Shown here one piece after another: positions 11,076-19,816 of a stretch of 64,000 nt of DNA. Source of the DNA: Rhizobium sp. BT04. Lineage in GTDB: Bacteria > Pseudomonadota > Alphaproteobacteria > Rhizobiales > Rhizobiaceae. The notes beneath the pieces were generated by a model. It was given only the letters and a program-made list of their open reading frames with translations. It searched no databases and had not been told where the DNA came from. The stretch is from positions 3,218,501-3,282,500 of the forward strand of contig NZ_CP125652.1 in assembly GCF_030053135.1 (NCBI RefSeq). The letters run 5' to 3'. Position numbers and translations under genes: made by a program. Each line of letters opens with the position of its first letter. The first letter of the stretch is position 1.

Positions 11076-11506
11076 TATCACCCCCCGGGTCCTATCCGAT
11101 AGCTTTATGCAAGCATGCTAATAAAGCATTGTCGAGTCCGGATTCGATAATTCGGGTTTTTCACAGGATTAGCCCCAATGCGCTAATTCAGGGGTGACCG
11201 GCCCCGGTACCATCCCATGTCGGTCAGACAAGGGAGCTTGCTGGCGCCTGAAAGCCGCTCGGGCGTTTCGGCATCATGCTCCACAAACACCTTGTGACGG
11301 GGAGGCTCGGCTTCCTGGCTGGGGTCCGCCGCCAAGCCTCCCGGCTGGCCGACCTTGAACAAGCCGGCAGCGCCGACACGTTGCCGCGTTCCGGCCGGTG
11401 CGATCCAACCAAGATGTCATCGATGGCTAACGGCCGGTTAATATCCACCGGACCTGTTCCGATCCAGTGCATCCTGCATCGTCGGCCGGCAGCGTCCCTC
11501 GGCTTT
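11076..11506. other. Intergenic region, no convincing gene
   Basis: About 430 bases. The left third is AT-rich (likely promoter of the Rmf/CrpP-like gene on the minus strand, with GCTTTA/TAAAGC arms near 11100-11127). The middle carries a truncated copy of the 115-bp palindromic repeat at 11251-11282. The remaining open frames have no family resemblance or usual codon bias. Confidence 0.5.
11251..11282. repeat. Truncated copy of the 115-bp palindromic repeat
   Basis: This 32-base stretch, ending TTTCGGCATCATGCTC, matches the right-hand arm of the element at 19804-19918 with a few substitutions. The opposing arm and the second hairpin are absent, so it is a remnant. Confidence 0.65.
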
Positions 11507-11716
11507 TCAGGCCGCCAGTCTGCGAAACCGGGTTCTGATCCGGTCGAGGTAATAGTGGCCGGGAGACGGCGCTGCCGTCATCGCATGGACTTCCGAGGAG
11601 GGAACGCCCGCAAACAGACGCTCCTCGCCATTCTTGAAACAAATCCTGAGCCGCCCGTCGTCCTGGCTGAAATAGACGGATTTGATGATCTTCGACTTTA
11701 TCGAAAGTTCTTCCAC
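11507..11716 (-). CDS. KTSC-domain small protein
   Basis: A 69-residue protein that is essentially one KTSC domain, named after its occurrence as a C-terminal extension of some lysyl-tRNA synthetases. Visible features are the IKSVYFSQDDGRLRICFKNG strand pair, FAGVPSSEVHAMTAAPSPGHYY and the final IRTRFRRL; the Pro-Ser-x-Gly-x-Tyr element and terminal arginines are typical. The domain is thought to bind nucleic acid or protein partners, but no defined role is known for the stand-alone form. Start is GTG 11716 with AGAGG eight bases upstream. It is a lone gene in a mixed, somewhat AT-richer stretch. Confidence 0.72.
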   Translation of the reverse strand: MEELSIKSKIIKSVYFSQDDGRLRICFKNGEERLFAGVPSSEVHAMTAAPSPGHYYLDRIRTRFRRLAA

Positions 11717-11941
11717 CTGTTTTACCTCTGTTTTTTGGTTTGGCAGAACCTAAACCCAAACGTGCAAAGACACGGTGAAGCCGCATGGTAAAAAATCAGG
11801 AATCTTGCGAGAGTCGTCACCTCAGGGTTCGCTTGATCCCCCTTCCCTGCACAAACTTGGTGGAACAGACTCGGGCGTTTGACAGCGTGATCTTTTAATG
11901 ACGATATCTTCGATCCAGAGGCGAGGGATGGCAGGGGTGCA

Positions 11942-12688
11942 ATGCTAGGTGAAACGATTTCCTTTATAAGACGTAATCTGTCTTTTGCGTGTGTTTTTGT
12001 TGCAATCGGTTGCGCGGTCGTCGCTTTTGAGGATTACAGCGGTCGAGGCGGCAGTAGTTCGACGCGGTATTTTATTGTTCTCTATTTTGGATATTGCGTT
12101 CAGAGTGCAATATTAAATGGAGACGGGAAAGTATTAGGCCTCAACAGCGGAGGCATGGGCGGCATCGGTGGCTACATCTGGAAAAACCTGCTCATCATGC
12201 TCGCCGTGATGGGAGTCGGGGTCGGCCTCCCCATCGCATTGGGTGCCGCGTCCTTTTCGAGGGACGTATTCCTGCTCCTATGCCTTGCGGTGATTGCAAT
12301 CGTCTATCCGCTGCTCCTTGCCCTTGTCGGAACTTGGCCCACTGCCGGAATTGCGGGTTCGAAGAGCGGGCTTGCCGATGCTTTGAGCAGGGGACGATAT
12401 GGTTTAGTTCCGACCTTTCTGCGCCTGTTTGCCGGTCTTGTTCTTCCCTTCGTTGCTGCCTTCATATTGATAACGGCAGCGGCATCGATGTCATACGAAG
12501 CCGATAGCGTCTTTCAGGGCGGAAAACTAAACCTGATCGCTTTGGCGTTGCTGGTGATCTCTCAATCCGCGTCGACATTTGGAATATGCTATGTTTCAAT
12601 TGTTCTGGCTCGCAAATTCCAGATTTCCGAAAGAGGGCCTCTAGGGGGTGCCGTCTCAGCGGCAAATGTCTCGGAGGTATTCGAATAG
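11942..12688 (+). CDS. Polytopic membrane protein of unknown function, AT-richer
   Basis: A 248-residue protein with about six predicted membrane segments (near 13-30, 45-60, 83-103, 108-132, 156-180 and 197-222). A Gly-rich loop GLNSGGMGGIGGY lies near residues 66-78. I recognise no family motif. AGGGG lies close before the ATG. Its codons use A/T at third positions far more than the neighbouring genes, for example in the first 60 codons, which suggests recent acquisition. It ends about 280 bases from the 3' end of tRNA-Ser, a common site of island insertion, but no duplicated tRNA end was found nearby. Confidence 0.65.
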   Translation: MLGETISFIRRNLSFACVFVAIGCAVVAFEDYSGRGGSSSTRYFIVLYFGYCVQSAILNGDGKVLGLNSGGMGGIGGYIWKNLLIMLAVMGVGVGLPIALGAASFSRDVFLLLCLAVIAIVYPLLLALVGTWPTAGIAGSKSGLADALSRGRYGLVPTFLRLFAGLVLPFVAAFILITAAASMSYEADSVFQGGKLNLIALALLVISQSASTFGICYVSIVLARKFQISERGPLGGAVSAANVSEVFE

Positions 12689-12968
12689 AGTCTGGCTGTC
12701 CTCACGCTGATCCCTCCGGTCGCATCGGCGACCGTCCGGTTAATTAGCTTTCGGCCGCTCAAGTCGCCTTCCCACTTTCAGCCTGGTGTCGATCACTACT
12801 GCCCGTGGTTGGAAGGGAACAGGTTCCTTCTGACGCACAGCTACGGGTCGTTGATCGCCGTGGATCTCGGCCGGGGTGCAGAGTTTCGGCTGCCGCATGC
12901 AATTGGATTCTTGCGAGAGATTTGAGGGCCTCGCTAAAGAGAGAAAGCAGCAATGGTTTTAACGAAAA

Positions 12969-13058
12969 TGGCGGACAGGGTGGGATTCGAACCCACGGTA
13001 CGCTTTCACGTACACACGCGTTCCAGGCGTGCGCCTTAAACCACTCGGCCACCTGTCC
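12969..13058 (-). tRNA. tRNA-Ser (anticodon GGA)
   Basis: A 90-base class II tRNA on the minus strand. The acceptor stem GGACAGG pairs with CCTGTCC, followed by discriminator G and an encoded CCA. The anticodon loop CTGGAAC gives GGA, reading UCC/UCU serine codons. A long variable arm precedes the T-loop GGTTCGAATCC. All stems pair. Confidence 0.97.
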
Positions 13059-13286
13059 TTTTTTGGCGTTCGCGCCCGGAGAGGAGCAAATCGTCGGAAC
13101 GGCGCGATATATACCGATGAATTTTTGTCGATCAACCGAAATCTAACAGTTTTTTGACTTCTTCCGATAAAACTCGCCTCCGCCCGTCCATTGTGCTTCA
13201 CCTCAGCGACGACTATGTAATTCTCAAGGTGGAGAATGGCGCGGCCGGCCGGGATTGTCCGGCAAATCGAAGCGTCGGAGGAATTG

Positions 13287-13604
13287 ATGCGTTTCCTGTT
13301 GCGTCTGGCGAGTCTTGTCGCGCTTGCGGCGGCCGTTATTGCCGGGACCATCGATTCGATCCAATCGGTTGCGGCCTCCGCCGTGGTGATGACGCCGATC
13401 TCCGATGCCTGGCAGGATGTCAGCCCGGCAACCCTGACCTCGCTGCAATCCTCGCTTTCCTATTATATCCACCCGCGTTTCTACACCTTCATCTTCCAAT
13501 GGCTGATGCTCCAGCCGGCCTTTGCGGTTTTCCTGGTGATCGCGCTGCTTCTCTGGATGATCGGCTACAAGAAGCCGCCGGTGACCGGTCGTTTCACGGC
13601 ATAG
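13287..13604 (+). CDS. Small membrane protein, unknown function
   Basis: A 105-residue protein with an N-terminal helix (MRFLLRLASLVALAAAVIAG), a short periplasmic loop containing MTPISDAWQDVSPATLTSLQ, and a second hydrophobic segment near 70-92 ending at a basic tail (GYKKPPVTGRF). GGAGGAATTG gives a very good ribosome site for the ATG at 13287; in-frame codons further upstream lack one. No family function is recognised. Codon use is like the bulk of the window, so it is probably a native rhizobial gene. It stands alone between tRNA-Ser and the nucleoside importer. Confidence 0.7.
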   Translation: MRFLLRLASLVALAAAVIAGTIDSIQSVAASAVVMTPISDAWQDVSPATLTSLQSSLSYYIHPRFYTFIFQWLMLQPAFAVFLVIALLLWMIGYKKPPVTGRFTA

Positions 13605-13940
13605 GGGTCGCTTTATCGCATAGGGAAGCGGATTTTGCCGCCGCGGCCCGGCCGGGATCCGATCGGCGTCCAATGTTTCCATAAGCCCCCACATGGCTGT
13701 CGGATTGGCTGGAATTTTGGCATCCAGGCGGCAGAAACGTCTAAAAATCAGCCCCGACGAATGGATTTTCGGCAATCCCTGCAAATCTTTACCGCCTGAA
13801 AAATTTCTGGTGAATTTTTCCGTGAGCCATGCAAGGATGCGCGCAGCCAGGCCTCCGGGGGGAGGTCGGTGGTTCCGCAGACATGTCCGAAAAGGGCTTG
13901 CGGGAGGACCCCTAACGAATAGCAACAACAGGGCTGCACA
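13605..13940. other. Leader/promoter region of the nucleoside importer operon
   Basis: About 336 bases with no convincing gene. AT-rich patches near 13735-13820 may hold the promoter. GC-rich inverted segments near 13845-13865 (AGGCCTCC/GGGGGGAGG) could fold in the leader. I see no recognisable purine or other riboswitch core. The start of the binding-protein gene lacks a strong ribosome site. Confidence 0.4.
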
Positions 13941-14933
13941 ATGAAAAAATCCCTTCTCACTCTCCTTGCCGTGGCTGCCATGTCGACGACGGCGCTTGCC
14001 GCCGATGTCAAGCCGGCGCTGGTTTACGGCACCGGCGGGAAGTTCGATAAGTCTTTCAACGAAGCGGCCTATAACGGCGCCGAAAAATTCAAGGCCGAGA
14101 CCGGCATCGCCTATCGCGATTTCGAGCCGACGGGCGACACCCAGGGCGAACAGGCCATCCGCAACTTCGCAAGCCGCGGTTTCAATCCGGTGGTTGCCGT
14201 ATCCTTCGCCTGGACTTCGGCGATCGAGAAGGTCGCGGCTGAGTTCCCGGATACCAAGTTTATCATCGTCGACTCCGTCGTCGACAAGCCGAACGTCCGC
14301 TCGGTGGTCTACAAGGAAGAAGAAGGCTCCTACCTCGTCGGCATTCTCGCCGGCATGGCATCGAAATCAGGCAAGGTCGGCTTTGTCGGCGGCATGGATA
14401 TTCCGCTGATCCGCAAGTTCGAATGCGGTTACGAGCAGGGTGCGCGCGCTGCCAAGGCCGATGTCGAAGTTTTCCAGAACATGACCGGCACCACGGGCGC
14501 GGCCTGGAATGACCCGGTTCGCGGCGGCGAACTCACCAAGAACCAGATCGACCAGGGCGCCGATGTCATTTACGCGGCAGCCGGCGCCACCGGCCTTGGC
14601 GTTCTGCAGACTGCCGCCGACAACAAGAAGCTGTCGATCGGCGTCGATTCCAACCAGAACCATCTTCATCCGGGTTCGGTCCTGACCTCGATGGTCAAGC
14701 GCGTCGACCTCGCCGTCTACAACGCCTATAACGACACCAAGAACGACAAGTTCACCGCTGGTGTCCAGGCGCTCGGCGTCAAGGAAGACGGTGTCGGTGC
14801 TGCGATCGACGACAACAACAAGTCGCTGATCACGCCGGAAATGCAGGCTGCCGTCGACAAGGCCAAGGCCGATATCATCGCGGGGACCGTCAAGGTTCAC
14901 GACTATACCTCGGACAATGCTTGCCCGAAGTGA
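13941..14933 (+). CDS. BMP-family ABC transporter substrate-binding protein (nucleoside uptake)
   Basis: A 330-residue periplasmic protein of the basic membrane protein (BMP/PnrA) family, whose characterised members bind purine and other nucleosides. A signal peptide of 20 residues ends TTALA. No lipobox cysteine is present, so it is soluble rather than a lipoprotein. Family segments include GGKFDKSFNEAAYNGAEKF near 31-49, VGFVGGMDIPLIRKFECGY near 147-165 and SIGVDSNQNHLHPGSVLTSM near 232-251. It heads a block with ATPase, two permeases and nucleoside salvage enzymes, which supports a nucleoside ligand. A strong terminator directly follows it, so the binding protein is probably made in excess over the membrane subunits. 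Confidence 0.92.
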   Translation: MKKSLLTLLAVAAMSTTALAADVKPALVYGTGGKFDKSFNEAAYNGAEKFKAETGIAYRDFEPTGDTQGEQAIRNFASRGFNPVVAVSFAWTSAIEKVAAEFPDTKFIIVDSVVDKPNVRSVVYKEEEGSYLVGILAGMASKSGKVGFVGGMDIPLIRKFECGYEQGARAAKADVEVFQNMTGTTGAAWNDPVRGGELTKNQIDQGADVIYAAAGATGLGVLQTAADNKKLSIGVDSNQNHLHPGSVLTSMVKRVDLAVYNAYNDTKNDKFTAGVQALGVKEDGVGAAIDDNNKSLITPEMQAAVDKAKADIIAGTVKVHDYTSDNACPK

Positions 14934-14965
14934 ACCGCGCCCTGATGTAATCGACGATTGAGATC

Positions 14966-15010
14966 GGGCGTATGGCGGAGGGGATTTTCGCCATACGCCC
15001 TTTTCTTATT
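14966..15010 (+). terminator. Intra-operon terminator after the binding-protein gene
   Basis: Perfect 12-bp stem (14966-14977 with 14989-15000), 11-base loop and a following T-rich run TTTTCTTATTT. Lying between the binding protein and ATPase genes, it likely allows partial read-through and sets their expression ratio. Confidence 0.85.
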
Positions 15011-15021
15011 TGGAGCCTGCT

Positions 15022-16533
15022 GTGACAGATAAGCCCGCTATCGAGCTTGTCGGCATCGATAAGAAATTCGGTGCCGTCCATGCCAACAAGGACATCAACC
15101 TTACCGTTGCCAAGGGGACGATCCACGGCATCATCGGCGAAAACGGCGCCGGCAAATCGACGCTGATGTCGATCATCTATGGTTTCTACCATGCCGACAG
15201 CGGCGAGATTCGCGTCAACGGCAATCCGGTCACCATCCGTGACAGCCAGGCGGCGATCGCCACCGGCATCGGCATGGTGCATCAGCATTTCATGCTGGTC
15301 GATAATTTCACCGTGCTTGAGAACATCATGCTCGGCGCTGAAGGCGGCATGCTGCTGGCGAGAGGCGTGGCCTCGGCCCGTGCCGAACTCAAGCGGCTGG
15401 AAACGGAATACGGCCTCGAGGTCGATCCGGACGCGCTGATCGAAGAGCTTCCGGTCGGCCTGCAGCAGCGCGTCGAAATTCTGAAGGCCATGTATCGCGG
15501 CGCCGAGATCCTGATCCTCGATGAGCCCACGGGCGTGTTGACGCCGGCTGAAGCCGATCACCTTTTCCGCATCCTCAAGGTGCTGCGCGACCAGGGCAAG
15601 ACGATCATCCTCATCACCCACAAGCTGCGCGAGATCATGGCGATCACCGATACGGTTTCCGTCATGCGCCGCGGCGAGATGGTCGCCACCCGCAAGACGG
15701 CGGAAACGACGGTGGAGGAGCTTGCCGAGCTGATGGTCGGCCGCCGTGTGCTGCTGCGCGTGCAGAAGGGTGAAGCCAACCCGGGCGCCGCCGTGCTCTC
15801 CGTCCGCAACCTCTCGGTCAAGGACAATCGCGGCGTCACCATGGTCGACAATGTCTCCTTCGACGTGCGCGCCGGCGAGATCGTCGGCATTGCCGGTGTC
15901 GCCGGCAACGGCCAGTCCGAATTGCTGGAAGCGATTGCCGGCATCCGCAAGCCGGCCTCCGGCGAAATCCTTCTCGACGGCCAGACGATCGACAAGGCAG
16001 ATCCCGCCCGCCTGCGCGAACTCGGCCTCGCCCATATTCCCGAGGACCGTCATCATATGGGCCTGGTTCTGAAGTTCGAGGAATATGAAAATTCCGTGCT
16101 CGGCTACCATCGCCGCCCGGGCTACGGCAAAGGCCCGTTGCTCGATCTCGAAGCGATCCGCAAGGATGCGATGGAGAAGATCGAAAAATACGACATCCGC
16201 CCGCCGAACCCGCGGCTGAAGACGGCGAATTTCTCCGGCGGCAACCAGCAGAAGATCGTCGTCGCCCGCGAGATCGAACGCGACCCGAAGATGCTGATCA
16301 TCGGCCAGCCGACCCGCGGCGTCGATATCGGCGCCATCGAATTCATCCACCGCCGGATCATTGAAATGCGCGACGCCGGCAAGGCGATCCTGCTCGTCTC
16401 CGTCGAACTCGATGAAATCCGCTCCCTTTCAGACCGTATCCTTGTCATGTTCGCCGGCCATATGGTCGGCGAGAAGACGCCCGATGCCGGTGAACAGACC
16501 CTCGGCCTGATGATGGCCGGCATTGCCGCGTGA
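15022..16533 (+). CDS. Nucleoside ABC importer ATPase (two ABC domains)
   Basis: A 503-residue double-domain ATPase of the sugar/nucleoside type (as in YufO/NupO). Domain 1 has an intact Walker A GENGAGKST near 37 and Walker B ILILDEPTGVLTP. Its signature is degenerate (ELPVGLQQRVEIL). Domain 2 has an altered Walker A (GVAGNGQSELLEA) but a good signature FSGGNQQKIVVARE and IIGQPTRGVDIGA. One canonical plus one degenerate site is normal for this class. The GTG start at 15022 has GGAG seven bases upstream; the terminator ends just before it. It is cytoplasmic, partnered by the two following permeases. Confidence 0.93.
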   Translation: MTDKPAIELVGIDKKFGAVHANKDINLTVAKGTIHGIIGENGAGKSTLMSIIYGFYHADSGEIRVNGNPVTIRDSQAAIATGIGMVHQHFMLVDNFTVLENIMLGAEGGMLLARGVASARAELKRLETEYGLEVDPDALIEELPVGLQQRVEILKAMYRGAEILILDEPTGVLTPAEADHLFRILKVLRDQGKTIILITHKLREIMAITDTVSVMRRGEMVATRKTAETTVEELAELMVGRRVLLRVQKGEANPGAAVLSVRNLSVKDNRGVTMVDNVSFDVRAGEIVGIAGVAGNGQSELLEAIAGIRKPASGEILLDGQTIDKADPARLRELGLAHIPEDRHHMGLVLKFEEYENSVLGYHRRPGYGKGPLLDLEAIRKDAMEKIEKYDIRPPNPRLKTANFSGGNQQKIVVAREIERDPKMLIIGQPTRGVDIGAIEFIHRRIIEMRDAGKAILLVSVELDEIRSLSDRILVMFAGHMVGEKTPDAGEQTLGLMMAGIAA

Positions 16534-16540
16534 GGCCTTT

Positions 16541-17644
16541 ATGAGCACTGCTTCCGTTCCGCTACCAAACTGGATCAACTACGGTCTGATCCCGCTTTTG
16601 AACCTTGTCGTCGCCTTCCTGATCTCAGGTTTCGTCGTCTGGCTAATCGGCGAAAGCCCGCTTGCCGCCCTCTCGTTGCTGATCGAGGGCGCCTTCGGCA
16701 GCGGCGAAGGTATAGGCTTCACGCTCTACTATGCGACGAGTTTCATCTTCACCGGCCTGTCCGTCGCCGTTGCCATCCATGCCGGCCTCTTCAACATCGG
16801 CTCGGAAGGTCAGGCCTATATTGGCGGGCTTGGGTGTGCGCTGGTGGCGCTGGCGCTTGACAATTATGTGCCCTGGTATGTGACGATGCCGATCGCCGTT
16901 ATCGGCGCAGGTATCTTTGGCGCAGCCTGGGCCTTCATTCCAGCTTTCCTGCAGGCAAAGCGCGGCAGCCACATCGTCATCACGACGATCATGTTCAATT
17001 ACATCGCAGCTGCCCTCATGGTCTATCTGCTGGTGCATGTGCTGATCGTGCCGGGCAAGATGGCGCCGGAAACCCGCACCTTCCTCGAAGGCGGACAGCT
17101 TCCGAAGCTCGGCTGGGTCATGACGATGTTCGGAGCCAAACTGGGCGCCGCCCCGTTCAACGTCTCCTTCATCATCGCGCTGTTCGCCGCCTGGTTCGTC
17201 TGGGTGCTGGTCTGGCGCAGCAAGCTCGGCTTTGATATGCGTACGCTGGGCATGAGCCCGACAGCCGCCGACTATGCCGGCACGCCCCATGCGCGCACCA
17301 TCATCATCGCCATGCTGCTCTCTGGCGCGCTCGCCGGCATGATGGCGCTCAATCCGGTCATGGGCTCGTCGGCCCGTCTGCAGGTGGAGTTCGTCGGTGG
17401 CGCGGGCTTCGTCGGCATCGCCGTGTCGCTGATGGGACGAAACCATCCGCTCGGCATTATCTTCGCTGCGATTCTTTTCGGCGTCCTCTATCAGGGCGGT
17501 GACTGGATCTCCTTCGAAATGCCCAACATCACCCGCGAGATGATCCTCGTCATTCAGGGTCTGGTGATTCTGTTTGCCGGCGCGCTTGAATATATGTTCC
17601 GCCCGGCAATGGTGCACATCTACCAGCAGTTCAAGCGAGCCTGA
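16541..17644 (+). CDS. Nucleoside ABC importer permease 1
   Basis: A 367-residue inner-membrane permease of the BPD_transp_2 class (YufP/NupP type). It has about ten helices. Recognisable parts are the start LPNWINYGLIPLLNLVVAF, GLFNIGSEGQAYIGGLGCAL near 86-105, the cytoplasmic TTIMFNYIAAALMVYLL, and the coupling region GMSPTAADYAGTPHARTIII near 240. Such permeases pair as a heterodimer with the next gene's product. ATG 16541 follows GAGG at five bases, seven bases after the ATPase stop; the frame is open further upstream but only inside the ATPase gene. Confidence 0.92.
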   Translation: MSTASVPLPNWINYGLIPLLNLVVAFLISGFVVWLIGESPLAALSLLIEGAFGSGEGIGFTLYYATSFIFTGLSVAVAIHAGLFNIGSEGQAYIGGLGCALVALALDNYVPWYVTMPIAVIGAGIFGAAWAFIPAFLQAKRGSHIVITTIMFNYIAAALMVYLLVHVLIVPGKMAPETRTFLEGGQLPKLGWVMTMFGAKLGAAPFNVSFIIALFAAWFVWVLVWRSKLGFDMRTLGMSPTAADYAGTPHARTIIIAMLLSGALAGMMALNPVMGSSARLQVEFVGGAGFVGIAVSLMGRNHPLGIIFAAILFGVLYQGGDWISFEMPNITREMILVIQGLVILFAGALEYMFRPAMVHIYQQFKRA

Positions 17645-17651
17645 GGAGCGG

Positions 17652-18626
17652 ATGATGGAATATTATGACATTTTCATCAGCGTTCTGAGCTCGACGATCC
17701 GGCTCTCCATTCCGCTGATCTTCACCGCACTTGCCGGCCTGTTTTCCGAACGCGCCGGCATCTTCGATATCGGTCTCGAAGGCAAGATGCTTGGCTCGGC
17801 CTTCGCCGCCGCCTGTGTGGCCTATCTCACGGGCTCGGCCTGGGCAGGCCTTGGCGCCGGCGTAGTCTGTTCGGTGGCGCTCAGCCTCGTGCATGGCTTT
17901 GCCTCGATCACCAATCGCGGCAACCAGATCATCTCGGGTGTGGCGATCAACTTCTTCATCGCCGGCATCACCATCGTGCTCGGTCAGGCCTGGTTCGGTC
18001 AGGGCGGGCGCTCGCCGCAGTTGCCGGCGGATGCGCGCTTCGCGCCGATCATCCTGCCGGGCGCCGATGTCGCCCGCGACATACCGATCGTCGGCCCGGT
18101 TTACGCCAACGTCATATCGGGCAACAATATCCTCACCTATCTCGCCTTCCTCGCCGTGCCCTTCTCCTGGTGGGTGCTGTATCGCACGCGCTTCGGCCTC
18201 AGGCTGCGTGCCGTCGGCGAAAATCCGGGCGCGGTCGATACGGCCGGCATTTCGGTCGCCTGGCTGCGTTACCGCGCCGTCATGTGCGCCGGCATCCTTT
18301 GCGGCTTTGCCGGTACCTATCTGGCGATCGCCCAGTCCGCCGCCTTCATCAAGGACATGTCCGCCGGCAAGGGGTATATCGCGCTCGCCGCCCTGGTCTT
18401 CGCCAAATGGAAACCGGTGCCCGTGATGTTTGCCTGCCTGCTGTTCGGCTTCCTCGATGCGCTGGCGAATTTCATGCAGGGCAAGCAGGTGCCGCTGATC
18501 GGCGAGGTGCCAGTTCAGGTCTTCCAGGCGCTGCCCTATATCCTCACCTGCATCCTGCTTGCCGGCTTCATCGGCGTCGCGATCCCGCCGAAGGCCGGCG
18601 GCGTGCCCTATACGAAGGAGCGTTGA
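17652..18626 (+). CDS. Nucleoside ABC importer permease 2
   Basis: A 324-residue BPD_transp_2 permease (YufQ/NupQ type), partner of the preceding one. Hallmarks are LIFTALAGLFSERAGIFDIGLEGKML-type sequence near 22-47, the NRGNQIISGVAINFF segment near 92-106, the coupling loop LRAVGENPGAVDTAGISVAW near 188-207, and GKGYIALAALVFAKWKPVPV near 238-257. GAGGAGC precedes a double ATG (17652/17655). Three bases separate its stop from cdd, which links transport directly to intracellular nucleoside breakdown in one transcript. Confidence 0.92.
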   Translation: MMEYYDIFISVLSSTIRLSIPLIFTALAGLFSERAGIFDIGLEGKMLGSAFAAACVAYLTGSAWAGLGAGVVCSVALSLVHGFASITNRGNQIISGVAINFFIAGITIVLGQAWFGQGGRSPQLPADARFAPIILPGADVARDIPIVGPVYANVISGNNILTYLAFLAVPFSWWVLYRTRFGLRLRAVGENPGAVDTAGISVAWLRYRAVMCAGILCGFAGTYLAIAQSAAFIKDMSAGKGYIALAALVFAKWKPVPVMFACLLFGFLDALANFMQGKQVPLIGEVPVQVFQALPYILTCILLAGFIGVAIPPKAGGVPYTKER

Positions 18627-18629
18627 TAT

Positions 18630-19019
18630 ATGTCTCACGATCTGTTCGAGGCCGCCCGCGGCGCCATGGCCTTTGCCCATGCGCCCTATTCGAAATTCCC
18701 GGTCGGCGCGGCGATCCGCGCCGAGGACGGCAAGGTCTATACCGGCGCCAACATCGAAAACCTTTCCTTTCCGCAAGGATGGTGCGCCGAGCCGACGGCG
18801 ATCAGCGCCATGATCATGGGCGGCGCCAGGAAGATCGTCGAAATGGCCGTCATTGCCGAGAAACTGCCGCTCTGCCCGCCCTGCGGCGGCTGCCGCCAGA
18901 AGATCTCCGAATTCGCTTCCAAGGACACGAAGATCTACCTCTGTGATGAGGCGGGCGTGCAGAAGACCATGACGATGGAAGAGCTTCTTCCCTTCAGCTT
19001 CGAGACGGAACTCGGATGA
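18630..19019 (+). CDS. cdd: Cytidine deaminase
   Basis: A 129-residue homotetrameric-type cytidine deaminase that converts cytidine and deoxycytidine to uridine and deoxyuridine. The zinc site is complete: C52-A-E54 (CAEPTAI; E54 is the proton shuttle) and PC85GGC88RQ. The nucleoside-binding TGANIENLSF is at 38-47. The usual CAER is CAEP here, a common variation. The gene is in frame-coupled order with the importer upstream and overlaps the phosphorylase start by four bases. Imported cytidine would become uridine here, and then be handled by upp-linked pyrimidine salvage. Confidence 0.95.
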   Translation: MSHDLFEAARGAMAFAHAPYSKFPVGAAIRAEDGKVYTGANIENLSFPQGWCAEPTAISAMIMGGARKIVEMAVIAEKLPLCPPCGGCRQKISEFASKDTKIYLCDEAGVQKTMTMEELLPFSFETELG

Positions 19020-19816
19020 AGGCGACGGTCAACCTGCTCGCCGCATTGCTCGGCGGCATCAAGCCGCGCCACGGCATTGTGCTCGGCTCTGGCCTCGGCT
19101 CGCTCGTCGGAGAGCTGGTAGGCGCCGTCCGTGTTCCCTACAAGGATCTGCCGGGCTTTCCCGTCAGCGCCGTGTCCGGCCATGCGGGCGAAGTCGTCGC
19201 CGGCCGCCTGGGCGGCGTACCCGTGGTCATGCTCTCCGGCCGGGTTCATTATTACGAAAAGGGCGATGCCAACGCCATGCGCCTGCCGATCGAGGTGCTG
19301 AAGGCGCTCGGCGTCGAAGTGCTGATCCTGACCAACTCGGCCGGATCGCTGCGCGACGACATGCCGCCCGGTTCGGTGATGCGGATTGCCGATCACATCA
19401 ACTATTCCGGCATGAACCCGCTGATCGGCGAGGAAAGCGACCACCGTTTCGTCGGCATGACCAATGCCTATGATGCCGGCCTGGCCGCGGCGATGCAGAA
19501 GGCGGCGGCGAAACTCGAGATCGAGCTGGCGCAGGGCGTCTATATGTGGTTCTCCGGTCCGAGCTTTGAAACGCCGGCCGAAATCCGCATGGCGCGCATC
19601 CTGGGCGCCGATGCCGTCGGCATGTCGACGGTGCCTGAGGTCATCATCGCAAGAATGCTAGGCCTGAGGGTTGCCGCCGCCTCCGTTATCACCAACTATG
19701 GCGCAGGCATGACAGGCAATGAGCTCAGCCATGATGAAACCAAGGACATGGCGCCTATCGGCGGCGCCCGTCTCGCCGCCATATTGAAAGAGATGATTGC
19801 GGCTAGAACAGGATGA
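19016..19816 (+). CDS. Purine nucleoside phosphorylase
   Basis: A 266-residue trimeric-type (PNP/MTAP superfamily) phosphorylase that cleaves inosine, guanosine and deoxy forms to base plus (deoxy)ribose-1-phosphate. Seen: GIVLGSGLGSLV near 20-31 (phosphate loop), SGHAGEVVAGRL near 59-70, LSGRVHYYEKGD near 77-88, ILTNSAGSL near 102-110, and GPSFETPAEIRMARILGAD with GMSTVPEVI (active-site Glu, Met). The ATG overlaps the cdd stop. The final codons AGA ACA GGA TGA lie inside the 115-bp repeat that begins at 19804, so the insertion set the present C-terminus. The symbol could be punA or deoD-like; left blank. Confidence 0.93.
   Translation: MKATVNLLAALLGGIKPRHGIVLGSGLGSLVGELVGAVRVPYKDLPGFPVSAVSGHAGEVVAGRLGGVPVVMLSGRVHYYEKGDANAMRLPIEVLKALGVEVLILTNSAGSLRDDMPPGSVMRIADHINYSGMNPLIGEESDHRFVGMTNAYDAGLAAAMQKAAAKLEIELAQGVYMWFSGPSFETPAEIRMARILGADAVGMSTVPEVIIARMLGLRVAAASVITNYGAGMTGNELSHDETKDMAPIGGARLAAILKEMIAARTG

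Noticed and set aside
11224..11472. Minus-strand 82-codon frame
   Set aside because: Includes the repeat remnant, has no ribosome site and no coherent composition.
12759..13052. Minus-strand 97-codon frame
   Set aside because: Its first part is the translated tRNA-Ser gene (the RIPPCPP artefact typical of tRNA read-through).
10857..13058. Genomic island inserted at tRNA-Ser
   Set aside because: Composition of one gene is suggestive, but I found no second copy of the tRNA 3' end, no integrase and no mobility gene.
13605..13940. Purine riboswitch before the nucleoside importer
   Set aside because: No recognisable three-way junction core or conserved loop sequences.
14890..16350. Minus-strand 486-codon frame opposite the nucleoside ATPase
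   Set aside because: Antisense of a clear ABC ATPase and it crosses the terminator hairpin.
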